The position numbers and the translations under genes are program-made. Shown one piece after another: positions 54,722 to 64,000 of a stretch of 64,000 bases of DNA (the stretch's first letter is position 1; each line of letters opens with the position of its first letter). Source of the DNA: Pedobacter cryotolerans. Lineage in GTDB: Bacteria; Bacteroidota; Bacteroidia; Sphingobacteriales; Sphingobacteriaceae. The stretch lies in the NCBI RefSeq assembly GCF_005116475.1, contig NZ_SWBO01000003.1, positions 310,001 through 374,000 on the forward strand, in the 5' to 3' direction. The notes beneath the pieces are model-generated. The model made no database searches, had not been told where the DNA came from, and saw only the letters and a list, made by a program, of their open reading frames with translations.

Positions 54722-55468
54722 ATGCTCAAAAAAGAAAGACACGACATCGTAATGCGACAAATCAATTTACACAACAGGGTGTTAACTTCAGATTTGGTTC
54801 AACTTTTAGATGTTTCGGAAGACACCATACGCCGAGACCTACAAGAATTGTCTGATCAGAACCTTTTATACAAAGTTCATGGTGGTGCATTATCAAAATC
54901 TTATCATTCTACTTTTGATGATAGTACCGTTTATGCAAAAGAAGCAAAAATTATTATCGCCAAAAAAACTATACCACTAATTAAAGATGGTATGGTAATT
55001 TTAACAGGTGGTGGTACTACGATTATTGAATTAGTAAAACAGCTTCCAGAAAATCTTCAAGCTACTTTTTTTACAATTAGTCCGCTGGTAGCAGTAGAGC
55101 TCGCAAAATATCCAAAAGTAGAGGTAATTTTAATTGGTGGTTTATTCTCTAAAAACTCTCAAATTACCTACGGCGGCCATGTAATTAATCAACTTGCTGA
55201 AATTAATGCAGACTTATGTTTATTAGGCACAAGTGCTTTGCACCCTAAAGATGGTTTAACAGATACCGATTGGGAAATTAACCAATTAAAAAAGAGGATG
55301 TTGAGTTCTTCTCGAAAATCAGCAGTTTTATGTATTTCAGAAAAGCTGAATATCTCCTTAAGGCTTAAAGTTACAGCTTTAGAGAACATCAGCTATTTAA
55401 TAACAGAACTAAGCCCAGCTGATGTCAAACTTGAAGAATATCATGTAAACGGATTGAAACTGTTGTAA
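54722..55468 (+). CDS. DeoR/GlpR-family transcriptional regulator
   Basis: A 248-residue DeoR-family repressor. The N-terminal helix-turn-helix is RVLTSDLVQLLDVSEDTIRRDLQELSDQNLLYKVHGGAL, followed by a sugar-phosphate-sensing domain with DGMVILTGGGTTIIELVKQLPE and TDWEINQLKKRMLSSSRKSAVLCISEKL. It lies beside the SusC/SusD, anmK and nagB genes of the amino-sugar locus. A sugar phosphate such as GlcNAc-6-P is a plausible effector; that is inference. Confidence 0.9.
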   Translation: MLKKERHDIVMRQINLHNRVLTSDLVQLLDVSEDTIRRDLQELSDQNLLYKVHGGALSKSYHSTFDDSTVYAKEAKIIIAKKTIPLIKDGMVILTGGGTTIIELVKQLPENLQATFFTISPLVAVELAKYPKVEVILIGGLFSKNSQITYGGHVINQLAEINADLCLLGTSALHPKDGLTDTDWEINQLKKRMLSSSRKSAVLCISEKLNISLRLKVTALENISYLITELSPADVKLEEYHVNGLKLL

Positions 55469-55619
55469 CCGTAATAAGTTACTATTCAACAACGCTCAGA
55501 CTTATAAAATTGAGTAGAATATCCCATTAAGTTTAGCCGAGAAGCTAGACCTAGCATTGAAATTTGTTTTTTTTTGAGCAAAAGTTTCATGCAATAAAAC
55601 ATAAAATATCTTTAAAACA

Positions 55620-55645
55620 AAAGGGAGAACTTTCGCTCTCCCTTT
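55620..55645 (-). terminator. Terminator between the DeoR and susD genes
   Basis: AAAGGGAG (55620-55627) and CTCCCTTT (55638-55645) form an 8-bp stem. T-rich sequence follows on the minus strand, so it terminates susD (locus 4); it may also stop the convergent DeoR transcript. Confidence 0.8.
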
Positions 55646-55649
55646 GATA

Positions 55650-56951
55650 CTAAAACGCCGGATTTGCTGGCGTGTTTGGATTATTGTCTCGCTCTTGAAA
55701 TGGATAAGGCATAAATCTACGTTTCATTTCAGCATTTGGTCTACCAAATCTACGCATATCTTCTAATTTTAAACCCGAAGCATACAGTTCAATACTTCTG
55801 TGTTTGTAAATTAAATTTAAAATTTCAGCTTGCGTAAAAGGACCAACTAAAGCTGGCAAGGCTGCTGCAACCCCAAAAACATCTGTAGTTTTGGTTACGA
55901 CTCTGTTCAACTCTATTAATGCATTGGTTAAATCTGGAGTAGTTTGACGAGCATAAGCTTCGGCTTTAATTAATGTGATTTCTCCCGGCAAGAAAATAGG
56001 TATTGCTGTTGTAGTTGTTGCAGCAAAACCACCCATGCGTATTGTTGGCGTTGGAGTACCTGCCATAAATGTGTAAAACGAAAGGCGTCTGTCTAAAGCA
56101 TCTGGAGCAAATGCTCCTGCTAAACCTAGATTGGCATCAATTGGTTGAAAAACATTGTTTGATGCAATGATGGAGTTTAAAATGTTGATGTTTGCACTAT
56201 CAAACGTAAAGGAAGAACCAGTAGTTAAAGTAACTGCATTAGCTTCTGTTAATGCTAGTGCATACTGTCCACTAAATAACGCATACCTTGCTTTTAATGC
56301 TCGTAAAGTATTTATAATATTAACATTTGGTACTGTAACATTAAATTGTGTTGAAATCGGATTGGCTGCAATTTTAGCCAATGCATCATCGATTGCAGTA
56401 ATTGCCGCCTTGTAACCATCGGCTCTGCTTACAAATGGAACATTTGTGCCAATTGTTACAGGAACTTGTTCCCAGAATGTAGAGATTGTACCCAATGACA
56501 AAGCTTTAAAAATGGTTACGTAGCCAATTAATCCTGATGCATAGTTTTTATCTCCCAAAGCATTCGCTCCAGCTATTACTTTATTGCTTTCATCAATCAC
56601 TTTTAATGAAGATGCCCACATGTTAAACAAAATGGTGTTTGTTCCGTCTACGGCAGTACCGCCTGTGCTTAGTTGTAATTCGGGTATGTTACCAGAATTT
56701 AGTAACTTAAGTTCGTTACCTGCAAATCCCGCAGCTGCAATAGAATTGAACAGTACACTAGTTCTGTTTAAGGTATAAGTACGTTGTACACCTACAGCTA
56801 CTGCAGATAGCGCTTGACTAGAACCTAATGCCGTTTCTAAACTTGCTCTACTTGGATCTTCGAACTCACTTTTACAAGATGAGATACTACTTGCAAGCGT
56901 TAAAATGCCACAAGCTATATATATTGATTTTATTTTAAAATTTTTCATCAC
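55650..56951 (-). CDS. SusD/RagB-family lipoprotein (locus 4)
   Basis: A 433-residue outer-membrane lipoprotein (ILTLASSISSCKSEFEDPSRA). It is short for the family but keeps the C-terminal landmarks EITLIKAEAYARQ and LIYKHRSIELYASGLKLEDMRRFGR. It lies 15 bases after the SusC stop. Given the amino-sugar genes beside it, it may capture chitin- or peptidoglycan-derived sugars; this is inferred from the neighbourhood. Confidence 0.92.
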   Translation of the reverse strand: MMKNFKIKSIYIACGILTLASSISSCKSEFEDPSRASLETALGSSQALSAVAVGVQRTYTLNRTSVLFNSIAAAGFAGNELKLLNSGNIPELQLSTGGTAVDGTNTILFNMWASSLKVIDESNKVIAGANALGDKNYASGLIGYVTIFKALSLGTISTFWEQVPVTIGTNVPFVSRADGYKAAITAIDDALAKIAANPISTQFNVTVPNVNIINTLRALKARYALFSGQYALALTEANAVTLTTGSSFTFDSANINILNSIIASNNVFQPIDANLGLAGAFAPDALDRRLSFYTFMAGTPTPTIRMGGFAATTTTAIPIFLPGEITLIKAEAYARQTTPDLTNALIELNRVVTKTTDVFGVAAALPALVGPFTQAEILNLIYKHRSIELYASGLKLEDMRRFGRPNAEMKRRFMPYPFQERDNNPNTPANPAF

Positions 56952-56966
56952 TTTTCTATTAAACTG

Positions 56967-59900
56967 TTAAAATTTAACCTGTAAGCCTAAACTAAATGTT
57001 CTTGGAATTGGCACCGAACCAAAATCGATGTTTCTAAGTATGGTAGATTGACCAGCCGAGTTCAATTCTGGATCATATCCTTTATATTTATCCCAAGAGA
57101 TTAAATTTCTACCACTTAAAACCAAAGTTAAATCACTAATAGATTTTACTTTACCAACATTATAGCTTAACGAAACCTCTCTTAATTTCACGAAAGATCC
57201 ATTGTCTATTCTCCATTCTTCAATGGCATACACACCAGCTACGTAACCTCTAGGCAATAGACCTAATTGTTCTTGTTCTGCCACCTTGCCACCACCTACA
57301 CCTTGCCTGGTTCTCCAATCTGCATTCCAAACATCACCACCTTGTACTGCATCAAGCTGAACGCGTAAGCCGAATTTTTTGTAGCTAAAATCATTAACCA
57401 ATGACCAGTTGTAATCTGGATTTGGATCGCCTAATACTTTCCTTAATGGATTTCCCGCTCCATCTCTAGCTTGCTGCGGAATGCCTGCTGCATTGGTTAC
57501 CAAACTACCATCAGCATTTCTAGCGAAGTAAGTGCCGTAAAATACACCCAATGGCTCACCATCAATAATTGCTACTGGAGCACCAGGATTAGTACTCAGT
57601 AATCTTAATGCACCAATATCAAATGCCTCATTTCTATTTCTATTGAAAATAGCCGTTGCATTCCAAGTAAAATTGTCTGTTTTAACTGGTGTACCACCCA
57701 ATACCAACTCAAAACCAGTATTTTTTAATGAACCGATGTTATTTAAGAAACTTGTATATCCTTGAGATGGTGCGATTACTTGCGCTAACAGCAAATCTTT
57801 TACTTTTTTATCATAATAGTTAGCACTTAAAGTTAATCTGTTCTTAAAAAAGCCTAAATCGATACCAACCTCTAGCTCGTCTTGGCGCTCTGGTTTTACG
57901 TTCTCGTTAGCCAATTGGAAACTACTAAACAAAGAGGTATAACCTAAAAATGCTTGTCCGTTGTAAGCATTGATACGATCATAAGCACCAATACCTGTTA
58001 AGTTACCCGATTGCCCATAAGCTGCTCTTAATTTAAATGTATCCCACCAGTCTGATAAGTTTGTTTTTTTCCAGTATTCTGCAGAAGACAATACATAACT
58101 CATGCTTGCTTTCACATAAACTTGGTTTCTATTATCCTCTCCAAATACAGAAGACTGATCCATACGTAAAGCACCGGTAACAAATAAATGGTCTTTGTAT
58201 TTAAAATTTTGTTGAACATATGCTCCACTTATAGAAAGTTCAGTTCTACCATCAACGCTTGGTAACTGTGTTGATGCACCATTAACGGTTCTAATTTGTG
58301 GCGCAAGGCCTCTACCTTGTAATAAGGCATATTGACTTTTCTCATACTGATAAGAATAGCCAACCTGCGTAACAGAAGTTAATAGATCAGTAATTTTTGC
58401 TTGGTAAGTTGCATTAATCTCATTGTTAAATAAGAAAGCTTTATTGTTTGCTGTACTAGAATAACCATTTTGAGAAGCAGTTAAGTTTGTACCACCTCCA
58501 AAAAAATCTGGATTTACGTTATAAGTATAAGGTGGGATGTAAGTTGTTCCGTTTTGAGCAGAATTATCAGCACCTAGCGTAAAATCGATTGTTAAATTTT
58601 TAACAGGATTTAATTTTAAAGTAGCATTTGCAATGATACGATCTACTTCTTGCCTTTGTTTAATATCTTCTATTACAGAAACTGGATTTACCCTACCTCT
58701 CTCACCAACTGCTAAAAGATTACCACTTGCATCTCTTCTAAAAATATCATGAAAATTACCAATAATTGTAACCGAATTCATTGGAGAGAAGAAAGAGTTG
58801 CCATCTGGCTTCTCGTTAGCAGCACTTTTAATGTAGTTTAAGCCTGCTGATAAGCTTGCCCAATCATTTATTTTTTGATCAAGATTGGTTCTAAAGTTAT
58901 ACTTTCTAAAATCGGTATTTTTAATAATTCCTTGATTGCTAAAATAACCGAAAGAAGAATACACTTTCGTATTTTCACTACCTCCAGAAATTGATAAATT
59001 ATTGTCTGTTCCGTAACCAGTTCTAAAAATGTAATCCTGATAATCATATCTTGTAACGGGCGATGTAGTGGTTAGTGCTGGTGTTAAAACATCCTGCGTT
59101 ACTGCATCTACACTCCCTCCAAATTTTACAGGAGATTGATTAACTTCAATTTTTTTACGTAACTGGCTAATCACAAAGTTTGAATTAAAGCTCACTTGCG
59201 TTTTACCAGCAACACCTTTTTTAGTGAAAATTTGAATCACACCCGCATTTGCCCTCGAGCCATAAATTGCGGCTGCTGATGCTCCATTAAGTACTTCAAC
59301 TCTTTCAATATCTGCAGGATTGATATCGACCATTCTGTTCTGGCCTATACTTCCTACAAAGTTACCTCCATCATAATTACCAGTTGTGTTGGTTACCCTT
59401 GTTGTGGTGTTATTTACAATTACCCCATCAATAATGTATAATGGTTCAGTAGATGAGTTGGCAGAACTAATACCACGTAACTTAACAGACATACCTCCAG
59501 CTGGGTCGCCAGAGTTTTGGCTAATTTGTGCACCAGCCACTTTTCCTTGCAAAGAAGACAATACATTACCACTAGGTGCTTTATTTAAATCTTCTCCTTT
59601 AACAGATGTAACGTAATTTCCCAATTGTTTTCTTGTGGTTCCGGCCGAAGTACCTGTTACAATTACCTCATCTAAACCCATTGCATCTTGCGCTAAAGTA
59701 AAGTCGGTTGTTACATTTAAATTGCTACCTAAGCTAATTTGTTTGGTTATCGTTTTATAACCAATATAGGTTACTGACAGTTGGTAAGTACCTGGTGCTA
59801 AATTTGCAGCAATAGAATAAGAACCGTCAATATTTGCTCCAACAGCAAAATTAGTACCCTGAACTTTTACTCCCGCACCAGGTATAGGTGCTTTGGATCC

Positions 59901-60035
59901 ATCTTCAATAACCTTACCACTAAGAACATAGCGATTGGTTTGTGCATTTGCTGATGAAAATACAAACAGCAAAAGAATTGGCGTAAAAAAATGCACTAAC
60001 ATTTTTGAGCACCGAAAAGTGTAAAATCTCTTCAT
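56967..60035 (-). CDS. SusC/RagA-family TonB-linked channel (locus 4)
   Basis: A 1022-residue receptor with a signal segment (LVHFFTPILLLFVFSSANAQ), a carboxypeptidase-like domain (GKVIEDGSKAPIPGAGVKVQG), a plug (VIVTGTSAGTTRKQLGNYVTSV, STEPLYIIDGVIVNN, IERVEVLNGASAAAIYGSRANAGVIQIFTKK) and a barrel ending in LGLQVKF. It is the first gene of the operon with the SusD. It is divergent from nothing; anmK follows upstream on the same strand, 140 bases away. Confidence 0.95.
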   Translation of the reverse strand: MKRFYTFRCSKMLVHFFTPILLLFVFSSANAQTNRYVLSGKVIEDGSKAPIPGAGVKVQGTNFAVGANIDGSYSIAANLAPGTYQLSVTYIGYKTITKQISLGSNLNVTTDFTLAQDAMGLDEVIVTGTSAGTTRKQLGNYVTSVKGEDLNKAPSGNVLSSLQGKVAGAQISQNSGDPAGGMSVKLRGISSANSSTEPLYIIDGVIVNNTTTRVTNTTGNYDGGNFVGSIGQNRMVDINPADIERVEVLNGASAAAIYGSRANAGVIQIFTKKGVAGKTQVSFNSNFVISQLRKKIEVNQSPVKFGGSVDAVTQDVLTPALTTTSPVTRYDYQDYIFRTGYGTDNNLSISGGSENTKVYSSFGYFSNQGIIKNTDFRKYNFRTNLDQKINDWASLSAGLNYIKSAANEKPDGNSFFSPMNSVTIIGNFHDIFRRDASGNLLAVGERGRVNPVSVIEDIKQRQEVDRIIANATLKLNPVKNLTIDFTLGADNSAQNGTTYIPPYTYNVNPDFFGGGTNLTASQNGYSSTANNKAFLFNNEINATYQAKITDLLTSVTQVGYSYQYEKSQYALLQGRGLAPQIRTVNGASTQLPSVDGRTELSISGAYVQQNFKYKDHLFVTGALRMDQSSVFGEDNRNQVYVKASMSYVLSSAEYWKKTNLSDWWDTFKLRAAYGQSGNLTGIGAYDRINAYNGQAFLGYTSLFSSFQLANENVKPERQDELEVGIDLGFFKNRLTLSANYYDKKVKDLLLAQVIAPSQGYTSFLNNIGSLKNTGFELVLGGTPVKTDNFTWNATAIFNRNRNEAFDIGALRLLSTNPGAPVAIIDGEPLGVFYGTYFARNADGSLVTNAAGIPQQARDGAGNPLRKVLGDPNPDYNWSLVNDFSYKKFGLRVQLDAVQGGDVWNADWRTRQGVGGGKVAEQEQLGLLPRGYVAGVYAIEEWRIDNGSFVKLREVSLSYNVGKVKSISDLTLVLSGRNLISWDKYKGYDPELNSAGQSTILRNIDFGSVPIPRTFSLGLQVKF

Positions 60036-60175
60036 ACGTTAAAAAATTAAATTTGGTTAAATACACAGCATCATGCTGATAATTTTATTTACTAGTGCTT
60101 TCTTATCTAAAAACCCAATAAATATCTTCAAATCTAATATTTAATTTCTCAATTAATTACAAACAAATTAACATT

Positions 60176-61375
60176 TTATTGCGGAAAGCTAATTTTCCCC
60201 ATGCAAACCGATGGCACTCCCTCTCTTTTACCAAAATCAATTGGATTGCCTGCTAACGTTTCATTTGCCAATAAAGCAAAAAGCACTGCTTCCTTTGCAT
60301 CTGGATCTATTTCTAATGCCTGAGTTGTATTAAATGATGCATTTGGTAGTGCGCTTTTTAGAATGTCTACCAACAATGGATTATGCATCCCTCCACCGCT
60401 CATAAATATTTTAGGCATGGCCGATAATTTAACCGTTTTTTCAATCGCATCTATGATGCCCCTTGCAGAGAAGTGACATAGCGTAGCTAAAATATCTTCG
60501 TTTGATAAATTTAGCGTATTACTTCTTTCTTGAGCATTTTGTAAATATTTGAGATTAAACAACTCCGGACCTGTTGTTTTAGGAAAATCGATCACAAAAA
60601 AATCGTTATTAAGTAATTCTTTTAATAGCTCCTGACTTAACGTGCCAGACTTTGCCTTTAAACCGTCTTTATCATAATATTCTCCTGGATATTTACGCTG
60701 TATAAATTGATCTAATAAAGTGTTTCCTGGCCCAACATCGGTTGAAAAAACCTTTGCCGCATCTTTATCGCCAGGCAAATAGGTAAAATTAGCAATCCCT
60801 CCAATATTGAGCATAATTCTATCTTCATCAGCTTTGCTAAAAATTAAATAATCTCCATAAACGGCTAAAGGCGCACCTTCTCCGCCAGCGGCCAAATGTT
60901 TTTGTCTAAAATCTGAAAGGGTTATAATTCCAGTGTTTACAGCTATATGATCTCCATCACCTATTTGCAGTGTAGCATTTGGATAATCATCATGCCCATG
61001 CAATGATTTTGGCGCATGGAAAATTGTTTGCCCATGACTGGCGATTACATCAATTTCATCGACACTAATATTCCACCTATTTAATGCTTGCACAATGAGT
61101 TCGGCATGTTTAACACCTATTAATTCATTCAATAAACAAACCTTTTCTAAATCTGCATCCTTTCTAGAAAAGATGCTTTTAACATCAGCCCTAAAATCAT
61201 CCTGATAAGGCATGGTAATGAAATTAAGCAGCTTTATTTCGGTTTCGGAGCCGCTATTTTTACATGCACATAACGCTATATCTAAGCCATCCATTGAGGT
61301 GCCAGACATTAAACCAATAATTTTACGCTCGGTTTTTTGTGCAATTTGATAAAGCTTGGCAATGTTTCTATTCAT
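60176..61375 (-). CDS. anmK: Anhydro-N-acetylmuramic acid kinase
   Basis: A 399-residue cytoplasmic kinase that opens and phosphorylates 1,6-anhydro-MurNAc to MurNAc-6-P in peptidoglycan recycling. The diagnostic GLMSGTSMDGLDIA is near the N-terminus. Further motifs are DVIASHGQTIFHAPK, FRQKHLAAGGEGAPL, LNIGGIANFTYL, FSTDVGPGNTLLDQF and FMSGGGMHN. The frame opens earlier, but MNRNIAKLYQIAQK at 61375 is the likely start. It is divergent from the nagB-type gene, so both may share a control region. Confidence 0.96.
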   Translation of the reverse strand: MNRNIAKLYQIAQKTERKIIGLMSGTSMDGLDIALCACKNSGSETEIKLLNFITMPYQDDFRADVKSIFSRKDADLEKVCLLNELIGVKHAELIVQALNRWNISVDEIDVIASHGQTIFHAPKSLHGHDDYPNATLQIGDGDHIAVNTGIITLSDFRQKHLAAGGEGAPLAVYGDYLIFSKADEDRIMLNIGGIANFTYLPGDKDAAKVFSTDVGPGNTLLDQFIQRKYPGEYYDKDGLKAKSGTLSQELLKELLNNDFFVIDFPKTTGPELFNLKYLQNAQERSNTLNLSNEDILATLCHFSARGIIDAIEKTVKLSAMPKIFMSGGGMHNPLLVDILKSALPNASFNTTQALEIDPDAKEAVLFALLANETLAGNPIDFGKREGVPSVCMGKISFPQ

Positions 61376-61489
61376 GATCAAAAATTTTAATAAATATATG
61401 GCACAGTTTAGTATTCTCAATATTTTTATGTTGCGTTTTTAAAAATACTCCTATATTTACTGCTCCGTTCACTAAATAACCAAAGATTA

Positions 61490-63409
61490 ATGGCAAGATT
61501 AAATCTATTAGAAGAAACGAGGTTCGAAAAACTCCCAGTTACTGTTTTTAAAAATCCACAAGAAGCTTCTATTAATGTAGCAAATCGCATTGCGAAAATT
61601 ATTAAAGAAAAACAAGCGCTAAACCAACATGCTGTTTTAGGCTTGGCAACAGGCGCAACCCCAATTAAAGTTTATGCAGAGTTAGTTAGACTGCACAAAG
61701 AAGAAGGTTTGAGCTTTAAAAACGTAATCACCTTTAACTTAGATGAATACTACCCTATGCAACCTACGGATGTGCAGAGCTATGTTTCATTTATGAATGA
61801 AAATCTGTTTGACCATATAGACATTGATAAAAACAATGTTCATATACCAGATGGCACTATAAAATTGGAAGACATACCAGCATTTTGTTTGGCTTATGAG
61901 CGCAAAATAACTGATGTTGGCGGATTAGATATGCAAATTTTGGGTATCGGTAGAACTGGTCACATTGGTTTTAACGAGCCAGGATCGGCGCCAAACTCTG
62001 GCACAAGGTTAGTAACTTTAGATGACTTAACCCGTAGAGATGCGGCCCGTGATTTTGGTGGTAAATCTTTTGTGCCTACTAAAGCAATTACCATGGGTGT
62101 TGGTACAATTTTTAAAGCTCGTGAAATTGTTTTAATGGCTTGGAATGGTAAAAAAGCGTCAATTATTAAAAAAACAGTTGAAGGCGAAATGTCTAGTGAT
62201 GTGCCTGCAACTTACCTGCAACTTTCTGATCATGTAGAGTTTATTTTGGATGAAGATGCGGCGGCTTTATTAACCAGATTTGACACCCCATGGCTAGTTA
62301 AAGATTGTGTGTGGACGGATAAACTAATTAGAAAAGCTGTTATTTGGTTAGCAAATAAATTAAATAAGCCTATTTTAAAGTTAACTGAAGATGACTTTAA
62401 TAACAATGGAATGGCTCAATTAGCGGTAGAAAAAGGCCCAGTTTACAACATCAACATTAATATATTTAATAAATTACAACATACCATTACAGGTTGGCCA
62501 GGCGGAAAACCAGATGCGGATGATACGCAAAGGCCAGAAAGAGCAACTCCTGATAAAAAACGTGTGGTAATTTTCTCTCCACACCCAGATGATGATGTAA
62601 TATCGATGGGCGGAACGTTTATTCGTTTAGTTGATCAAGGTCATGATGTTCATGTAGCTTACCAAACTTCGGGTAATACTGCCGTTTGGGATGATGATGT
62701 GTTGCGTTTTGTTGAATTTAACATGGATTTTGCCGAAAGAATGGGCATGAAAAATCCTGATATGTCTGATACATACACAAAAATGCGTCAATTTATTGAG
62801 CAGAAAAAGCCCAACCAAATTGATACTCCAGAAATACAAACTGTAAAAGGTTTAATTAGAAAAGGAGAAGCAATTGCAGGAGCTCGTTATTGCGGTTTAC
62901 AAGATGATCATATCCATTTTATGGCTTTACCGTTTTATGAAAGTGGTAAAGTACAAAAAAACCCTATCACAGAAGCCGATGTATTGTTAACGATGGAATT
63001 ACTTCAAAAGATAAAACCACATCAAGTATTTGCTGCTGGCGATTTTGAAGATCCGCATGGTACACACATTGTATGTTTTAACATTATTATAGAGGCATTA
63101 AAACGTTTAGAAAAGACCGAAAGTTGGGTTAAAGATTGTTGGTTATGGATGTACAGAGGCGCTTGGTTAGAGTTTGAGACTCATGAAATTGAGATGGCTG
63201 TACCGCTTAGTCCGCAAGAGGTTGAAAGAAAGAAATTTGCAATTTTTAAACACCAATCTCAAAAAGACAGAGCAGTTTTTCCGGGCGATGATGCTAGAGA
63301 ATTTTGGCAGAGAGCTGAAGACAGGAACAGAGAAACCGCAAAATCTTATGACGATTTAGGCTTAGCAGATTACGAAGCAATGGAAGCCTTTGTAAGATAT
63401 AAATTTTAA
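61490..63409 (+). CDS. nagB: Glucosamine-6-phosphate deaminase fused to a PIG-L/LmbE-like domain
   Basis: A 639-residue two-domain protein. Residues 20-290 are GlcN-6-P deaminase (LGLATGATPIKVYAEL, ITFNLDEYYPM, ILGIGRTGHIGFNEPGS, RLVTLDDLTRRDA), which makes fructose-6-P and ammonia. Residues 350-620 are a PIG-L/LmbE N-acetyl-sugar deacetylase-like domain (VIFSPHPDDDVISMGG, a HPDD metal motif; FMALPFYESG; DPHGTHIVCFN). The fusion is typical of Bacteroidota. It may join deacetylation and deamination of amino sugars, but the activity of the second domain is inferred. A terminator follows. Confidence 0.95.
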   Translation: MARLNLLEETRFEKLPVTVFKNPQEASINVANRIAKIIKEKQALNQHAVLGLATGATPIKVYAELVRLHKEEGLSFKNVITFNLDEYYPMQPTDVQSYVSFMNENLFDHIDIDKNNVHIPDGTIKLEDIPAFCLAYERKITDVGGLDMQILGIGRTGHIGFNEPGSAPNSGTRLVTLDDLTRRDAARDFGGKSFVPTKAITMGVGTIFKAREIVLMAWNGKKASIIKKTVEGEMSSDVPATYLQLSDHVEFILDEDAAALLTRFDTPWLVKDCVWTDKLIRKAVIWLANKLNKPILKLTEDDFNNNGMAQLAVEKGPVYNININIFNKLQHTITGWPGGKPDADDTQRPERATPDKKRVVIFSPHPDDDVISMGGTFIRLVDQGHDVHVAYQTSGNTAVWDDDVLRFVEFNMDFAERMGMKNPDMSDTYTKMRQFIEQKKPNQIDTPEIQTVKGLIRKGEAIAGARYCGLQDDHIHFMALPFYESGKVQKNPITEADVLLTMELLQKIKPHQVFAAGDFEDPHGTHIVCFNIIIEALKRLEKTESWVKDCWLWMYRGAWLEFETHEIEMAVPLSPQEVERKKFAIFKHQSQKDRAVFPGDDAREFWQRAEDRNRETAKSYDDLGLADYEAMEAFVRYKF

Positions 63410-63414
63410 GAATT

Positions 63415-63437
63415 AAGCTCCCAAATTTTGGGAGCTT
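63415..63437 (+). terminator. Terminator of the nagB-type gene
   Basis: AAGCTCCC (63415-63422) and GGGAGCTT (63430-63437) form an 8-bp stem that can extend by AAA/TTT. TTCTTTT follows. It lies six bases after the stop codon. Confidence 0.88.
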
Positions 63438-63520
63438 TTCTTTTATCCTTAAAATTTGATAGATCTATACATGATATTTTTCTTTCTGAAAACAATATGA
63501 TAACTTGCTTAACCATTTAT

Positions 63521-64000
63521 GAAACCAATGACAACCAATAAACCAGAGCGCTTACTCTCATTAGATTTTTTTCGTGGCTTAACTGTAGCCGCGATGATTT
63601 TGGTTAATAATCCGGGAAGCTGGGGACATATTTATGCTCCGCTTGCTCATGCCGAATGGAATGGTTGTACCCCAACAGATCTTGTTTTTCCATTTTTTCT
63701 ATTCATAGTTGGTGTTTCTATCGCCTATGCAATGGGAAGCAAAAAATTGGATCCAACTAGTCACAACAAAACAATTCTTAAAGCGTTAAAAAGAGCATTA
63801 ACTTTATTTGGTTTAGGTTTACTTTTAGCCATTTTTCCGCGTAATTTTAGCACATTCGATTTAGTTGAATCATTAAGTAACTTAAGAATACCTGGCGTGT
63901 TGCAACGTATTGGAGTTGTATTCTTCATTTCTTCAATCATCTTTTTAAAAACATCCGATAAGAACATATTTCGCATCATTATCCTCATTCTAATTACCTA
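63521..64000 (+). CDS. NagX-like transmembrane glucosamine N-acetyltransferase (partial)
   Basis: The first 160 codons of an integral membrane acyltransferase cut by the right edge. The start MKPMTTNKPERLLSLDFFRGLTVAAMILVNNPGSWGHIYAPLAHAEWNGCTPTDLVFPFFLFIVGVSIAYAMG is the DUF5009/heparan-alpha-glucosaminide N-acetyltransferase N-terminus (SLDFFRGL; TPTDLVFPFFLF). Family members acetylate glucosamine across the membrane, and NagX works in chitin and peptidoglycan sugar use. It continues the amino-sugar locus after nagB. Confidence 0.88.

Noticed and set aside
56222..56237. GTAGTTAAAGTAACTG-like motif inside the locus 4 susD gene
   Set aside because: It lies within coding sequence, far from any promoter, so it is probably chance.

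Overview
The window comes from an AT-rich member of the Bacteroidota, most likely Sphingobacteriaceae and Pedobacter-like. The evidence is four SusC/SusD outer-membrane nutrient-uptake pairs, a protein with a type IX secretion (gliding-motility-type) C-terminal domain, many MKK-type signal peptides and lipoproteins, and Bacteroidota-type -7 boxes (TAnnTTTG). No plasmid or phage backbone is visible; it reads as chromosome. The genus is inferred from gene content, not from a marker gene.

Left part (1-12.2 kb): a TonB-dependent receptor cut by the window edge, a small His/Cys-rich exported protein beside it (metal uptake), urocanate hydratase, then a CLC antiporter with fluoride-type (CLC-F) motifs preceded by a sequence matching the fluoride riboswitch. 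Next come a VOC protein, a HEAT-like exported protein, a Crp/Fnr regulator divergent from a TetR-like regulator, an ABC1/UbiB kinase and an SDR-DUF2867 protein.

Sulfur block (12.2-18.9 kb): a Crp/Fnr regulator followed by TauE, a CstB-like persulfide dioxygenase-rhodanese, a single rhodanese, a TPMT/HOL-like thiol methyltransferase, a thioredoxin, a rhodanese-thioredoxin lipoprotein and a YeeE/YedE pair. Three transcription units in this block carry the same 20-bp operator-like motif at identical spacing to the -7 region, which suggests a sulfide/persulfide regulon run by the adjacent Crp protein. A 351-bp insertion flanked by a 20-bp near-perfect direct repeat splits the cluster.

Envelope block (18.9-24.1 kb): an ECF sigma factor with a soluble zinc-finger anti-sigma protein, divergent from a tight six-gene operon (DM13 lipoprotein, two YHS proteins, DoxX, DinB-like, and a TANGO2/NRDE-ATP-grasp fusion). 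A K+ channel follows.

Right part (25-64 kb): a sugar-related locus (xylose-isomerase-like barrel, endonuclease/phosphatase, SusD/SusC, SDR); tRNA-Asp, prfA, lpxH; a ferredoxin-NADP reductase with its 2Fe-2S ferredoxin; two further SusC/SusD loci each ending in an exported accessory protein; an S41 protease; a CsbD-like protein; and a very large type IX-secreted protein. It ends in an amino-sugar/peptidoglycan-fragment locus (DeoR regulator, SusD/SusC, anmK, nagB-deacetylase fusion, NagX-like acyltransferase cut by the edge). Palindromic GTCA...TGAC repeats and other hairpin repeats lie between genes throughout.
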